Origin: Desulfopila aestuarii DSM 18488
Lineage (GTDB): Bacteria; Desulfobacterota; Desulfobulbia; Desulfobulbales; Desulfocapsaceae
DNA length: 64,000 nucleotides
Reading direction: 5' to 3'
Assembly: GCA_945863875.1 (NCBI GenBank)
Contig: CAMBBS010000020.1
Span: 18,687 to 82,686, forward strand
In this document: one piece after another, positions 7,348-16,945 of the stretch
Layout: each line of letters opens with the position of its first letter
Position numbering within the stretch: position 1 is the stretch's first letter
Made by a program: the position numbers and the translations under genes
Notes under the pieces: generated by a model
Seen by the model: only the letters and a program-made list of their open reading frames with translations
What the model was told of the DNA's origin: nothing
Databases searched by the model: none

Positions 7348-9288
7348 ATGAGTGAATGCACTATAACATTTCTACCCCACGAGAGAGTCATAACCGTTTC
7401 TTCCGGGGAGAGTCTTATTCGCGCCGCTCTTCAGGCCGGTGTGCACATCAATGCGTCCTGCGGTGGTGAGGGTGTCTGTGGGAAATGTCGTGTTCTTGTT
7501 GAAAAAGGCACTGTTGCCGGAGGGACCTCCGAGCGGCTCAGTAAGGAGGATATCGACAAAGGATATCGTCTGGCCTGTCTCGTAAAAGTCAGCGAAGACA
7601 TCACCGTCCGCATCCCCATTGAGTCCTCCATAGACAAAAGTGTCATGAACCTGCAGGCCACCCCGCGCAGGACTGCCACCATTCAGCAGATGGACTTCGA
7701 GAGTCTGAAGGAGGAAGGACTCTTTATCCCTCCGGTAGAAAAAATATTCCTCACTCTTGCGCCCCCCGATTCCCAGAATAACATGCCTGATGTCACCAGG
7801 CTTATCGAGTATCTCAAGCTCGAGGCGAATGAACACAAGCTCGAACTGACCCTGCCGGTTATTCGGAAACTGCCCGGAACAATGCGGGCGAGTGATTTCC
7901 AGGTAACCGTCACGATTATCCGTCCCGTCAGAAGTGACGGAAAAAATCTCATTACCAACGTTCAGGCCGGTGACAAGACCGGAGAAAATTATGCCGTGGC
8001 CATGGATATCGGCACGACAACCATCTATGGCCAGCTCATTAACTTATTGACCGGCGAGTGTCTGGCGGAAGCGGGTGATTTCAACGGGCAGATCAGTTAC
8101 GGTGAGGATGTCATTACCCGTATCATGTATGCGGAGAAGCCCGGGGGACTGGACAAGCTCCAGCAAGTCGTGGTCGGCACCATAAACAGTGTGCTGGAAA
8201 AGATAATTCGTCAGTCGAAAGTTGACCGGGAGGATATCTCGACCATTACCTTCTCCGGCAACACCACCATGACCCAGCTGTTTCTTGCCATTGATCCCCG
8301 CAATATCCGCAGGGCTCCCTACGTGCCGACAGCCACCCTTTATCCGCCATTTACCGCGACAACCATAGGCGTGACTATCAACGAGCATTGCATTGCGCTG
8401 CTCTATCCCCAGGTGTCGAGTTTTGTCGGTGGTGATATTGTGGCCGGCGTAATGGGTTCGGGGATGTACCGCAAAGAAGAGTTGACCCTTTTTCTTGATA
8501 TCGGCACCAACGCCGAGCTGGTGGTCGGCAATAAAGACTGGCTGGCCTGCACGGCATGTTCGGCCGGGCCCGCCTTTGAAGGCGGCGGTATTGAGTTCGG
8601 CATGCGCGCCGCCAAGGGAGCCATCGAGGATTTTTCCATGAATCCGGTTACCTTTGAGCCGATGATTTTCACCATCGGCGATGTCCGGCCAAAAGGAATC
8701 TGCGGTTCCGGCTTGATCACCATGGCCGCAGTGATGTTTGAAATGGGTCTGATAAATAACAGAGGAAAATTCAATCGTGATTTAGGCACGCCGCGGGTCA
8801 GAAAAAACAATCATGTCTGGGAGTATGTCGTCGCCTGGAAAGACGAAACGCAGATTGACCGCGACATTGCCCTGACCGAGCCGGATCTGGATAACCTTAT
8901 TCGGGCGAAGGGGGCAATTTACAGCGGCTGCATGACCTTGCTCGAGGAAGTAGGCCTGTCCATGGATACGGTGGAACACATAATTCTGGCAGGTGGTTTC
9001 GGCAGTTATATCGATCTGGAGAAGGCCATGGTCCTTGGCCTGCTGCCCGAGGTTGATCCCGAACGGGTGACTTTCATTGGTAACGGATCACTTATGGGCG
9101 CGCGCATGAGCTCGCTCACCAACCGAATTCGTAAAGATGTCGTGGCAGTGACGCAGAAAATGACCAATTTTGAACTCTCCGAGACACATTCTTATATGGA
9201 CAATTATATTGCAGCGATGTTTCTGCCGCACACGGAAATTGAAAAATTTCCACGGCTCAATGCGCGAATGAAGGCAAGAGGGAAATAG
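7348..9288 (+). CDS. acsV: Reductive activator of the corrinoid iron-sulfur protein (ASKHA/DUF4445, RACo-like)
   Basis: 646 residues. The N-terminus is a [2Fe-2S] ferredoxin domain with CGGEGVCGKCRV and a later Cys around residue 76. The large C-terminal region is the ASKHA-fold DUF4445 domain with phosphate-binding motifs such as AMDIGTTTIYG, FSGNTTM, LDIGTNAE and LAGGFGSYIDL. This is the layout of RACo/AcsV, which uses ATP hydrolysis to reduce the inactive Co(II) corrinoid back to Co(I). Its position just before acsD-cooS-acsB-acsC-acsE supports this over a role with methylamine-type methyltransferases, where RamA relatives act. The ATG follows a purine-rich AAGGTAAGG. Confidence 0.88.
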   Translation: MSECTITFLPHERVITVSSGESLIRAALQAGVHINASCGGEGVCGKCRVLVEKGTVAGGTSERLSKEDIDKGYRLACLVKVSEDITVRIPIESSIDKSVMNLQATPRRTATIQQMDFESLKEEGLFIPPVEKIFLTLAPPDSQNNMPDVTRLIEYLKLEANEHKLELTLPVIRKLPGTMRASDFQVTVTIIRPVRSDGKNLITNVQAGDKTGENYAVAMDIGTTTIYGQLINLLTGECLAEAGDFNGQISYGEDVITRIMYAEKPGGLDKLQQVVVGTINSVLEKIIRQSKVDREDISTITFSGNTTMTQLFLAIDPRNIRRAPYVPTATLYPPFTATTIGVTINEHCIALLYPQVSSFVGGDIVAGVMGSGMYRKEELTLFLDIGTNAELVVGNKDWLACTACSAGPAFEGGGIEFGMRAAKGAIEDFSMNPVTFEPMIFTIGDVRPKGICGSGLITMAAVMFEMGLINNRGKFNRDLGTPRVRKNNHVWEYVVAWKDETQIDRDIALTEPDLDNLIRAKGAIYSGCMTLLEEVGLSMDTVEHIILAGGFGSYIDLEKAMVLGLLPEVDPERVTFIGNGSLMGARMSSLTNRIRKDVVAVTQKMTNFELSETHSYMDNYIAAMFLPHTEIEKFPRLNARMKARGK

Positions 9289-9478
9289 CTTTTCGATTTT
9301 GTTATACCTTGTTTTTATATCCGGTTGGGGCAGAGCAGCGCCTTGCACAAATGATTTATACAGTTTCAGGAAACATTTTGTACCTCTTGTTGTTTGGCTA
9401 GTGTTGAAAAGGGGAGGTTGGTATTGAAGATACACACAACCTTCAGGAGAAAAATTACTCACCAGTAAGGAGGCAAAA

Positions 9479-11029
9479 GTGGGATTTAAACTAAAGAAGG
9501 AATCCTATAGCGGCGGCATCAAAGCAATTTCCATAGGTAAAGGTGATGCAGCTATAACTGTGGGAGGCGAAACATGTTATCCCTTCTATACATTTGAAGG
9601 CAACATGCCGAACAAACCCATCATTGCAATGGAGATCTGGGATACTGAGCCGGAAGACTGGCCTGCGCCGGTTATGGAGCATTTCAAAGATGTAATCTCC
9701 GACCCTGCTGCCTGGGCCAAAAAATGCGTGGAAGTATTTAACGCCGATGCCATCGTCATTCAGCTGAAAAGCATCGATCCCAATGATAAAGACGCCAGTG
9801 CTGAGTCCGCCGCCGAGACCGTTAAAAAAGTACTGGAGGCAATCAGTGTTCCGCTCATCGTCTGGGGTTGTGCCAATCCAAGCAAGGATGAAGCAGTTCT
9901 CAAGGTGGTTGCCGAAAAATGCCAGGACTATAATCTGGTTCTCGGCCCTGTTGAAGAGAAAAACTACAAAGGTATTGGTGCTGCAGCCATGGGGTATGGG
10001 CATGGAGTCATCGCCTCCTCGCCGATCGACGTCAACCTTGCCAAGCAGGTCAACATTCTCCTGGAAAATCTCGGCATGCCGATGGAGAGAGTTCTGGTTG
10101 ACCCTACCACCGGTGGTCTTGGCTATGGGCTGGAGTATACCTACTCGGTAATGGAGAGATTGACCATGGCCGCAATGGTCCAGGGTGATGAAAAACTCCA
10201 GTATCCGATGATCAACAATCTCGGCAATGAAGTCTGGAAATGTAAAGAGGCCAAACAGACCGCCGATGGGGCACCGCTGTTAGGTGACCCGGAGAGACGT
10301 GGCATCATGATGGAAGCGGTCGGAGCCGTTACCTATCTGCTCAGCGGTTCCAATATTCTGATCATGCGTCATCCGGAAGCGATCAGACTGGCCAAGGAAT
10401 TCATTAATGCGTTGGCCGATGGCGGTTCACTGAAGGAGTCCGCCGACATCTCCAAGATCTTGGCGGAGGCGAACATTGACTTTGCCGCGCTTGCTCCGGC
10501 ACCGGATCTGACCATCGCTGCAGAAGAAAAGAAAGCAGCTCCGGCCAAGGCGGCGGCGCCTGCAGCTAAGGCAGCCCCGGCTGCACCGGCCGCGAAAGCT
10601 GCGGCAGCACCGGCCGCCCCTGCGGTAGAACAGCCTAAAGCCGAGGTCAAAGCGGCACCGGCGGTCGATCCTGCAGCCCAGGCGAAAGCCGAGGCCGAAG
10701 CAAAAGCCCAGGCAGCGGCAAAAGCCGAAGCGGATGCCAAGGCGAAAGCGGATGCCGAAGCTAAAGCCAAGGTTGATGCGGCAGCCAAGGCTGAAGCGGA
10801 TGCGAAAGCGAAAGCAAAAGCCGAGGCCGATGCCTTGAAGGCGGAAGCGCAGCAGAGAGAAGACGACGAAAAGGCTCTGAAGCGGTTGAGAGCCCAGGCT
10901 AAAAAAGCCCACGATGAGGCTGCAGGCAGCCGGCCAGTTGCTGAAGTGACCATGACTGCCGCGGCGGAACAAAAAAACGCCCAGGAAAAAATCCTTGATA
11001 TGCTGGATAGATTCCACAAAAGAAAATAG
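9479..11029 (+). CDS. acsD: Corrinoid iron-sulfur protein small (delta) subunit with long Ala/Lys/Glu-rich tail
   Basis: Residues 1-348 form the TIM-barrel subunit of the corrinoid iron-sulfur protein (AcsD/CdhD), which with AcsC carries the methyl group from AcsE to acetyl-CoA synthase; the conserved DPTTGGLGYGLEYTYS is present. The GTG start (9479) has TAAGGAGG five bases upstream. The protein is 516 residues against about 310-320 in Moorella. The extra part has an Ala/Pro-rich linker (about 349-400), an AKAEADAK-type repeat (about 401-457) likely to be one long charged helix as in TolA, and a mixed charged tail to 516. The tail has no Cys. The same reading frame runs through with no stop, and the alanine-coding repeat explains high-GC codons there. 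It may tether the complex or bind a partner; that is inference. Confidence 0.9.
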   Translation: MGFKLKKESYSGGIKAISIGKGDAAITVGGETCYPFYTFEGNMPNKPIIAMEIWDTEPEDWPAPVMEHFKDVISDPAAWAKKCVEVFNADAIVIQLKSIDPNDKDASAESAAETVKKVLEAISVPLIVWGCANPSKDEAVLKVVAEKCQDYNLVLGPVEEKNYKGIGAAAMGYGHGVIASSPIDVNLAKQVNILLENLGMPMERVLVDPTTGGLGYGLEYTYSVMERLTMAAMVQGDEKLQYPMINNLGNEVWKCKEAKQTADGAPLLGDPERRGIMMEAVGAVTYLLSGSNILIMRHPEAIRLAKEFINALADGGSLKESADISKILAEANIDFAALAPAPDLTIAAEEKKAAPAKAAAPAAKAAPAAPAAKAAAAPAAPAVEQPKAEVKAAPAVDPAAQAKAEAEAKAQAAAKAEADAKAKADAEAKAKVDAAAKAEADAKAKAKAEADALKAEAQQREDDEKALKRLRAQAKKAHDEAAGSRPVAEVTMTAAAEQKNAQEKILDMLDRFHKRK

Positions 11030-11116
11030 AAAAGAATATCAATTAGTAGAATGAAGTGACGCAAGGCTCTTGAGATAATTGATAATCTCAATAATTCTAT
11101 GAGGAGGAACCTCGAT

Positions 11117-13135
11117 ATGGCAGAATTAAAAGAAAAAATCGTTAAATTAGCCGATCCGATGCAATCATCAATCGACCAGTCAACCCAGGAGATGATCCGC
11201 AGAGCCCAACAGCTCGGCGTTGAAACTGTCTTTGATCGCGCTGTGACCATGAAGCCCTGTGCCATCGGTATGCAGGGTATCTGTTGTAAAAACTGTTCTA
11301 TGGGACCATGCCGTCTGCCGCTGCCGAAAGATGGCATTCAGGGCGAAGATACCCGCAAAGGTCTTTGTGGTGCTACGGCTAACACCATCTGTGCCAGAAA
11401 CTTTATCCGTATGATCGCCGGTGGAGCAGCTGCCCACTCCGATCATGGCCGTAATGTGGCGATCACTTTCCTGGCCGCGGCAAAAGGTGAAGTTAACGAT
11501 TATAAAGTTAAAGATCCGGTTAAACTCTTTCAGATTGCTCCCTATTACGGTGTTGCGACAACAGTAGAAGTGGATGGCGTGGTCAAGGATCGTGATATCA
11601 GAGAAGTGGCCATCGCTGTTGGCGAAGTGGCCGTTGCGGAATGGGGCAAAACAACTGGTCATCTTCATATGATCAAAAGAGCGCCACAACCTCTCCAGGA
11701 TAAGTGGGCAGAACAAGGCGTCATTCCCCGTAACGTCGATCGCGAGATAGTTGAAATCATGCATCGCACCCATATGGGCGTTGATCAGGATTACAAAAAT
11801 CTGATCAAGCAGGGTACTCGTGCCTGTCTGGCAGATGGCTGGGGCGGATCCATGATCGGAACCGACCTGCAGGATGTTATGTTTGGTACCCCTACCCCTC
11901 TGCAGGCCGAGTGTGATCTTGGTGTCATGAAAGAAGATCACGTTAACCTCATCGTTCATGGCCATGAGCCTCTCTTGTCCGAGATGATTGTTGCTGCTGC
12001 ACAGTCCCAGGAATTGATAGACTATGCCAAGACCAAGGGCGCCAAAGGAATACAGTTAAGTGGTATCTGCTGTACCGCCAACGAAGTACTGCAGCGTCAT
12101 GGCGTTCCACCGGCGGGAACCTTCCTGCAGCAGGAACTGGCCATCATCACCGGTGCCTGTGATGCAATGGTCGTTGACGTCCAGTGTATCATGCAAAATC
12201 TGGCCAATGTCGCCAAATGCTTCCATACCAAGTTGATAACCACCCATCCAATCGCCAGAATGGAGCAGCCGAATGTGCTTCATATCGAGTTTGATGAGCA
12301 TCACGCCATGGAAGATGCCATCCGCATCGTTAAAATTGCTATTGATAACTTCGAGAAACGTGGTGCTGAGGTAATGATTCCGCGTCATAAGTCAAGCCAG
12401 GTGGCCGGCTTTGGCGTTGAATCAATCAAATATCATCTGGGCGGCAGTTTCCGTGGAGATTATTTCACCTTAAATGACAATATCATCAACGGCCGTATTC
12501 GTGGTATTGCCGGGGTCGTAGGTTGTAATAACGCCCGTACCAAGCACAATGAAGAGCACATCACCATCATGAAAGAACTGATTAAAAATGATGTGATTGT
12601 CTTGACCACTGGCTGCAGTGCCATTGCCGCCGGTATGCATGGTCTTTGTACTCCGGAATCGGCTGCGGTGCATTGTGGCCCCGGTCTGCGTGAGGTCTGT
12701 GAGACCGTTGGTATTCCACCTGTTCTCCATCTTGGTTCCTGTGTGGATAACAGCCGCATTCTGCTCGCAGCAACTGAAGTCGTCAAAGCCGGTGGCCTCG
12801 GCAACGATATCTGTGACCTGCCGGCAGCAGGTAGTGCGCCCGAGTGGATGAGTGAGAAGGCCATCTCTATCGGGCATTATTTTGTCACCTCGGGTGTGTA
12901 CACTGTATTCGGTTACCATCTGCCACTGGAAGGCGCGCCCGTCTTCAAGGATTATCTCTATAAGGATATGGAGAAAATGTATGGTGGCATGTGGGATTGC
13001 GAACCAGATCCGGTCAAACATGCCTGGAAGATGATCAATCATATTGACAAGAAACGTAAGGAACTTGGCATCGATAAGGCTCGTGACAGAGTTCTTATGG
13101 ATATGGCTGACAGACAGGCCCTTGGAATGGAATAA
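11117..13135 (+). CDS. cooS: Carbon monoxide dehydrogenase catalytic subunit of the CODH/ACS complex
   Basis: 672 residues from the ATG at 11117, chosen because GAGGAGG lies ten bases upstream; an earlier in-frame ATG at 11099 precedes that ribosome site. The N-terminus carries the B/D-cluster cysteines (CAIGMQGICCKNCSMGPC, then GLCGAT) and AAHSDHGR, and the C-terminal half contains SGICCTANE, VVGCNN, TTGCSA, HLGSCVDNSR and SEKAISIGHYF, which carry C-cluster ligands. It interconverts CO2 and CO at a Ni-Fe-S centre, passing CO to AcsB. The position between acsD and acsB marks it as the AcsA partner rather than a free-standing CooS. Confidence 0.95.
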   Translation: MAELKEKIVKLADPMQSSIDQSTQEMIRRAQQLGVETVFDRAVTMKPCAIGMQGICCKNCSMGPCRLPLPKDGIQGEDTRKGLCGATANTICARNFIRMIAGGAAAHSDHGRNVAITFLAAAKGEVNDYKVKDPVKLFQIAPYYGVATTVEVDGVVKDRDIREVAIAVGEVAVAEWGKTTGHLHMIKRAPQPLQDKWAEQGVIPRNVDREIVEIMHRTHMGVDQDYKNLIKQGTRACLADGWGGSMIGTDLQDVMFGTPTPLQAECDLGVMKEDHVNLIVHGHEPLLSEMIVAAAQSQELIDYAKTKGAKGIQLSGICCTANEVLQRHGVPPAGTFLQQELAIITGACDAMVVDVQCIMQNLANVAKCFHTKLITTHPIARMEQPNVLHIEFDEHHAMEDAIRIVKIAIDNFEKRGAEVMIPRHKSSQVAGFGVESIKYHLGGSFRGDYFTLNDNIINGRIRGIAGVVGCNNARTKHNEEHITIMKELIKNDVIVLTTGCSAIAAGMHGLCTPESAAVHCGPGLREVCETVGIPPVLHLGSCVDNSRILLAATEVVKAGGLGNDICDLPAAGSAPEWMSEKAISIGHYFVTSGVYTVFGYHLPLEGAPVFKDYLYKDMEKMYGGMWDCEPDPVKHAWKMINHIDKKRKELGIDKARDRVLMDMADRQALGME

Positions 13136-13179
13136 TATAATAGGGACAATTACGTTATATCTAATATAAGGAGTAAAGC

Positions 13180-15393
13180 ATGTCTAGATTAGTAGCGTTC
13201 GCAGCTATACAAGGTGGTTATAAAGTCGTGTCCCAGGTGGAAGGTGACCTTGAGAAAGCCCTTCAGACTTATGACGCCAGCACAAAAATTGGATTTCCCA
13301 ACACCGCATACTATCTTCCGGTTATCTATTCTCTCACCGGAATGAAGTGTGAAACTCTTGAAGACTTGAAAAAGCCCATGGCATTCGCCCGTGGCCTTTT
13401 GCCGCCCCATATTAAAGGAAGCAATCACCTGCCGTATCTCGGGCCGCTTCTTGATGCAGGTATGGCTGGAATCTTTTCCTATGAAATAAAAGAGGCTTTG
13501 CGCATCCTCAGGGAACCTGATTTTTACCTCGATGCGGAAGATCCGGATCTCGATGCCGGAAAAATATGGGTTGGTCCTGCCAGTGACATTATTCTGAGAA
13601 AACGTGGTGTCGAATTCGTTGACGGCTCGGCTCCCGGTTTTGCGGCAATCGTTGGTGCCGCTCCCAATGCCGAGATTGCCAAAATGATCGTCGAAGACTA
13701 TCAGAAGAAAAACCTCTATATCTTCTGCGCCGCCAATCACAATGGCAAGACTGTTATCGAGCAGTGCCTCGAGGCTGGTATGCAGATCGGTTGGAATACC
13801 CGTATCGTACCTTTTGGTCCGGATATTTCGTCGGCAGTCTTCGCCCTCGGTTTTGCCAACAGGGCAGCTATGGCCTTTGGTGGCGTGCAGCCGGGTGATT
13901 ATCGCAAGATGCTGATGTACAACAAAAATCGTATCTTTGCCTTTGTCAACGCTTTGGGCGATGTCGGAACTGAGTGGGCGGTTGCTGCTGCCGGTTGTGT
14001 TAACTGGGGTTTCCCAACACTTGCCGACACAGATATCCCCGAGATCCTGCCGACAGGTATCTGTACCTACGAGCACGTTGTTGCCAATGTGCCTCACGAT
14101 GAGATCTGTCAGAAGTCCGTTGAGGTTCGTGGTCTGAAGATCAATATCACCGAGATTGATATACCGCTTTCTTTTGGACCAGCCTTTGAGGGTGAGCGGG
14201 TACGTGGCGGGGATCTTTTCGGTCAGATGGGTGGTGGTAAGACCCAGTGTACCGAGCTGGTCAACATGGCCGAAATGAGTGAGATTGAAGATGGCAAGGT
14301 TACCATCGTCGGACCAGACATAGGGGACATGAAGGAAGGCGATGTGCTGCCGCTTGGTATGTTTGTCCAGATAGCCGGGCGTGAATTCCAGACGGATTTC
14401 GAGCCGATCATGGAGCGTCAGATGCACCATCTGATCAACTATATCCAGGGAATTATGCATATTGGACAGCGTGATATAGCTTGGATACGTATCAGTAAGG
14501 CTGCAGTTGAAAAAGGATTCTCCTTGAAACATATTGGTGTCGTTCTTCATGCCAAGTTCCATCAGGACTTCCAGAAGATTGTCGACAAGGTGCAGGTAAC
14601 GCTCTACACCAAAAAGGAAGATGTTGACAAGCTGACAACCAGAGCAAGGGCTGAATATAAAGTCCGCGATGAACGTGTTGACAAAATGACCGATGAGGAC
14701 GTTGAGACTTTTTATTCCTGCAGTCTCTGTCAGTCATTTGCACCGAGCCATGTATGTACAGTAAGCCCTGAAAGAACCGGTCTTTGCGGTGCTTATAACT
14801 GGATGGATTGCAAAGCCTCCTACGAGATCAATCCGACCGGTCCAAACCAGCCGGTTCTGAAAGGGAAAGTACTTGACCCGGTTCTCGGCCGTTTTGAAGG
14901 TGTTGATCAATTCATCAAAGGTGCCTCCAAGGGCGCAGTCGACACTTACAACTTCTACTCCATGGTTCATGCTCCTATGACCACTTGTGGTTGTTGCGAG
15001 TGTATTGCTGCCATGCTTCCCGGCTGTAACGGTATCATGACTGTTGGTCGTGATTATACCGGGGAGACCCCATCTGGTATGAAATTTACCACACTTGCCG
15101 GTGTTATGGGCGGTGGTGCTTCTTCACCTGGATTTGTTGGCCATTCTAAATTCAACATTACGCAGAAGAAGTTCATCCTTGGTGATGGTGGAATACTCCG
15201 AATGGTATGGATGCCTAAAGTTGTCAAAGATGAGATCCGTGATAGATTGAACGCCAGAGGCGCGGAAATGGGCGTTGAGAATTTTGCTGATATGATTGCC
15301 GATGAGACCATCGGTATCACTGAAGACGAGATTTTGCCATGGCTCAAGGAAAAGGGACATCCTGCCCTGAGCATGCCTTCAATCATGGAATAA
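13180..15393 (+). CDS. acsB: Acetyl-CoA synthase catalytic subunit
   Basis: 737 residues, close to the 729 of Moorella AcsB, with the bacterial N-terminal CODH-contact domain that archaeal CdhC lacks. A-cluster ligands are visible: Cys514, 517, 526 and 536 for the [4Fe-4S] cubane and the Cys603-Gly-Cys605 motif for the proximal/distal nickel pair. These are offset by a constant +8 from Moorella Cys506/509/518/528/595/597. It joins a methyl group, CO and CoA to acetyl-CoA. ATG preceded by AAGGAG. A 12-bp hairpin follows before acsC. Confidence 0.96.
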   Translation: MSRLVAFAAIQGGYKVVSQVEGDLEKALQTYDASTKIGFPNTAYYLPVIYSLTGMKCETLEDLKKPMAFARGLLPPHIKGSNHLPYLGPLLDAGMAGIFSYEIKEALRILREPDFYLDAEDPDLDAGKIWVGPASDIILRKRGVEFVDGSAPGFAAIVGAAPNAEIAKMIVEDYQKKNLYIFCAANHNGKTVIEQCLEAGMQIGWNTRIVPFGPDISSAVFALGFANRAAMAFGGVQPGDYRKMLMYNKNRIFAFVNALGDVGTEWAVAAAGCVNWGFPTLADTDIPEILPTGICTYEHVVANVPHDEICQKSVEVRGLKINITEIDIPLSFGPAFEGERVRGGDLFGQMGGGKTQCTELVNMAEMSEIEDGKVTIVGPDIGDMKEGDVLPLGMFVQIAGREFQTDFEPIMERQMHHLINYIQGIMHIGQRDIAWIRISKAAVEKGFSLKHIGVVLHAKFHQDFQKIVDKVQVTLYTKKEDVDKLTTRARAEYKVRDERVDKMTDEDVETFYSCSLCQSFAPSHVCTVSPERTGLCGAYNWMDCKASYEINPTGPNQPVLKGKVLDPVLGRFEGVDQFIKGASKGAVDTYNFYSMVHAPMTTCGCCECIAAMLPGCNGIMTVGRDYTGETPSGMKFTTLAGVMGGGASSPGFVGHSKFNITQKKFILGDGGILRMVWMPKVVKDEIRDRLNARGAEMGVENFADMIADETIGITEDEILPWLKEKGHPALSMPSIME

Positions 15394-15408
15394 TTTTTTG
15401 AGCGAGGG

Positions 15409-15439
15409 ACCCGGTTTTATTCTTTGGATAAAACCGGGT
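15409..15439 (+). repeat. Intercistronic hairpin between acsB and acsC
   Basis: ACCCGGTTTTAT (15409-15420) and ATAAAACCGGGT (15428-15439) form a perfect 12-bp stem with a 7-base loop. There is no T-run after it, so it is more likely an RNA-stability or processing element that tunes subunit ratios than a terminator. Confidence 0.7.
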
Positions 15440-15477
15440 ACATCCAGCTGTGAAATATACTTAAGGAGACAACACAA

Positions 15478-16818
15478 ATGGCGTTAACAGGAATACAAAT
15501 CTTCAAACTCCTGCCTAAAACAAACTGCAAGGAGTGTGGGGTACCAACATGCCTGGCTTTTGCTATGAACCTCGCGTCGAGCAAAGCTGAACTAGATCAA
15601 TGCCCCTACGTATCCGATGAAGCCAGGGCGCAACTTGCCGAAGCAGCTGCTCCGCCAATCCGCCCGGTAGCTGTTGGTAAAGGTGTCCGTGCGGCAAAGA
15701 CCGGTGGGGAGACGGTGCTGTACCGACATGAAAAAACATTTTTCAATCCGACGATGTTTGCCGGAATTATCAGTTCGGACACCGCACAAGCTGAAGTCGA
15801 GGCAAAACTGAAGTCCTGGAATGCGCTGCAGTACGAGCGTGTAGGTCTTAATCTGAGACCTGAACTTGTCGCCCTGAAAGATGTCAACGGTGATGGAGTT
15901 GCTTTTGCTTCTCTTGCAAAACTTATCGCCGAGACGTCAGAGTTTAACCTCATTCTCATGAGTGAAAGCGCCGAGATAATCAGCGGAGCAGTTGCCACCG
16001 CCGGTTTCAAGCGACCCTTGATCTATGCCGCGACCGAAACCAACGTCGATGCCTTTGGTAAAATTGCCCTCGACAATGGGCTTCCCCTCGCTGTTAAAGC
16101 CGATTCAATAGACGGAATTATTGCCCTTACCGACAAGTTGGTTGGTATGGGAATCAAAGATCTGGTCATTGACCCGGGTTCGCGCGAAGTGAAGCAGGCT
16201 CTGCAGGACATGGTAGCCATTCGCCGGGCCGCCTTAAAAGACGGCAACCGGTCGCTTGGTTTCCCAACTATCTGCTTTCCGTGTGATATGGCCTCCAATG
16301 TGGCCATGGAAGGCCTCATTGCCAGTATGTTTGTCGCCAAATATGGCGGCATCGTGGTTATGTCCGATTTGACCACCGAGGTCATATTCCCGTTGTTGCT
16401 CGAACGGCTGAATATTTATACTGATCCACAGCGGCCGATGACGGTTACTGAAGGTATTTTTGAAATTGGTACACCGGATGAGAATTCACCGGTACTTGTA
16501 ACCACGAACTTTGCCCTGACATATTTTATTGTCTCCGGCGAGATCGAGGCAAGCAAAGTAGCATCCTGGCTGCTGGTCAAGGATTCCGAGGGACTTTCGG
16601 TACTGACTGCCTGGGCTGCCGGTAAATTTGGCGGGGATGACGTGGGTATGTTCGTGAAGAAGTGCGGCATTATGGATAAAGTGAAGCACAAAGAACTGAT
16701 TATTCCGGGTTATGCGGCAGCCATTGCCGGTGATGTTGAAGAAGAACTGCCCGGCTGGAACATTGTCGTCGGTCCAAGAGAGGCTGCGCATATTGCCGGC
16801 TTTCTGAAAAGTAGATAA
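15478..16818 (+). CDS. acsC: Corrinoid iron-sulfur protein large (gamma) subunit
   Basis: 446 residues. The N-terminal [4Fe-4S] domain has CKECGVPTCLAFA and a fourth Cys in DQCP (residues about 17-42), the low-potential cluster used in reductive activation of the corrinoid. A TIM barrel and the C-terminal cobamide-binding domain follow (from about residue 325). It is the methyl carrier between AcsE and AcsB, paired with AcsD. AAGGAG lies just before the ATG. A nearly identical Fe-S domain recurs in the DUF3786 protein at 44774-45577. Confidence 0.95.
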   Translation: MALTGIQIFKLLPKTNCKECGVPTCLAFAMNLASSKAELDQCPYVSDEARAQLAEAAAPPIRPVAVGKGVRAAKTGGETVLYRHEKTFFNPTMFAGIISSDTAQAEVEAKLKSWNALQYERVGLNLRPELVALKDVNGDGVAFASLAKLIAETSEFNLILMSESAEIISGAVATAGFKRPLIYAATETNVDAFGKIALDNGLPLAVKADSIDGIIALTDKLVGMGIKDLVIDPGSREVKQALQDMVAIRRAALKDGNRSLGFPTICFPCDMASNVAMEGLIASMFVAKYGGIVVMSDLTTEVIFPLLLERLNIYTDPQRPMTVTEGIFEIGTPDENSPVLVTTNFALTYFIVSGEIEASKVASWLLVKDSEGLSVLTAWAAGKFGGDDVGMFVKKCGIMDKVKHKELIIPGYAAAIAGDVEEELPGWNIVVGPREAAHIAGFLKSR

Positions 16819-16834
16819 GTACATGCCATAGAGA

Positions 16835-16877
16835 CATTGCCGGTTGTTTCTTCAGGGAAACACCGGCAATATTTTTA
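16835..16877 (+). terminator. Hairpin with short T-tract between acsC and acsE
   Basis: ATTGCCGGT..GTTTC pairs with GAAAC..ACCGGCAAT, with one unpaired T, and is followed by ATTTTTAT. It resembles a weak terminator or attenuator inside the acs operon and would lower expression of acsE relative to acsC. Confidence 0.55.
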
Positions 16878-16945
16878 TAGAGTAATGCTGTATTAGTGTA
16901 TTTCCGAATTTTTTTACCACCTATCTTTGATAAAGGAGAAAAAAT

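Noticed and set aside
10500..11029. AcsD tail as a separate downstream gene or frameshift artefact
   Set aside because: Same frame throughout, no ribosome site or start codon at the junction, and codon use consistent with translation.
13189..14562. Minus-strand 457-codon open frame opposite acsB
   Set aside because: Antisense shadow of acsB; AcsB has complete catalytic motifs and a ribosome site.
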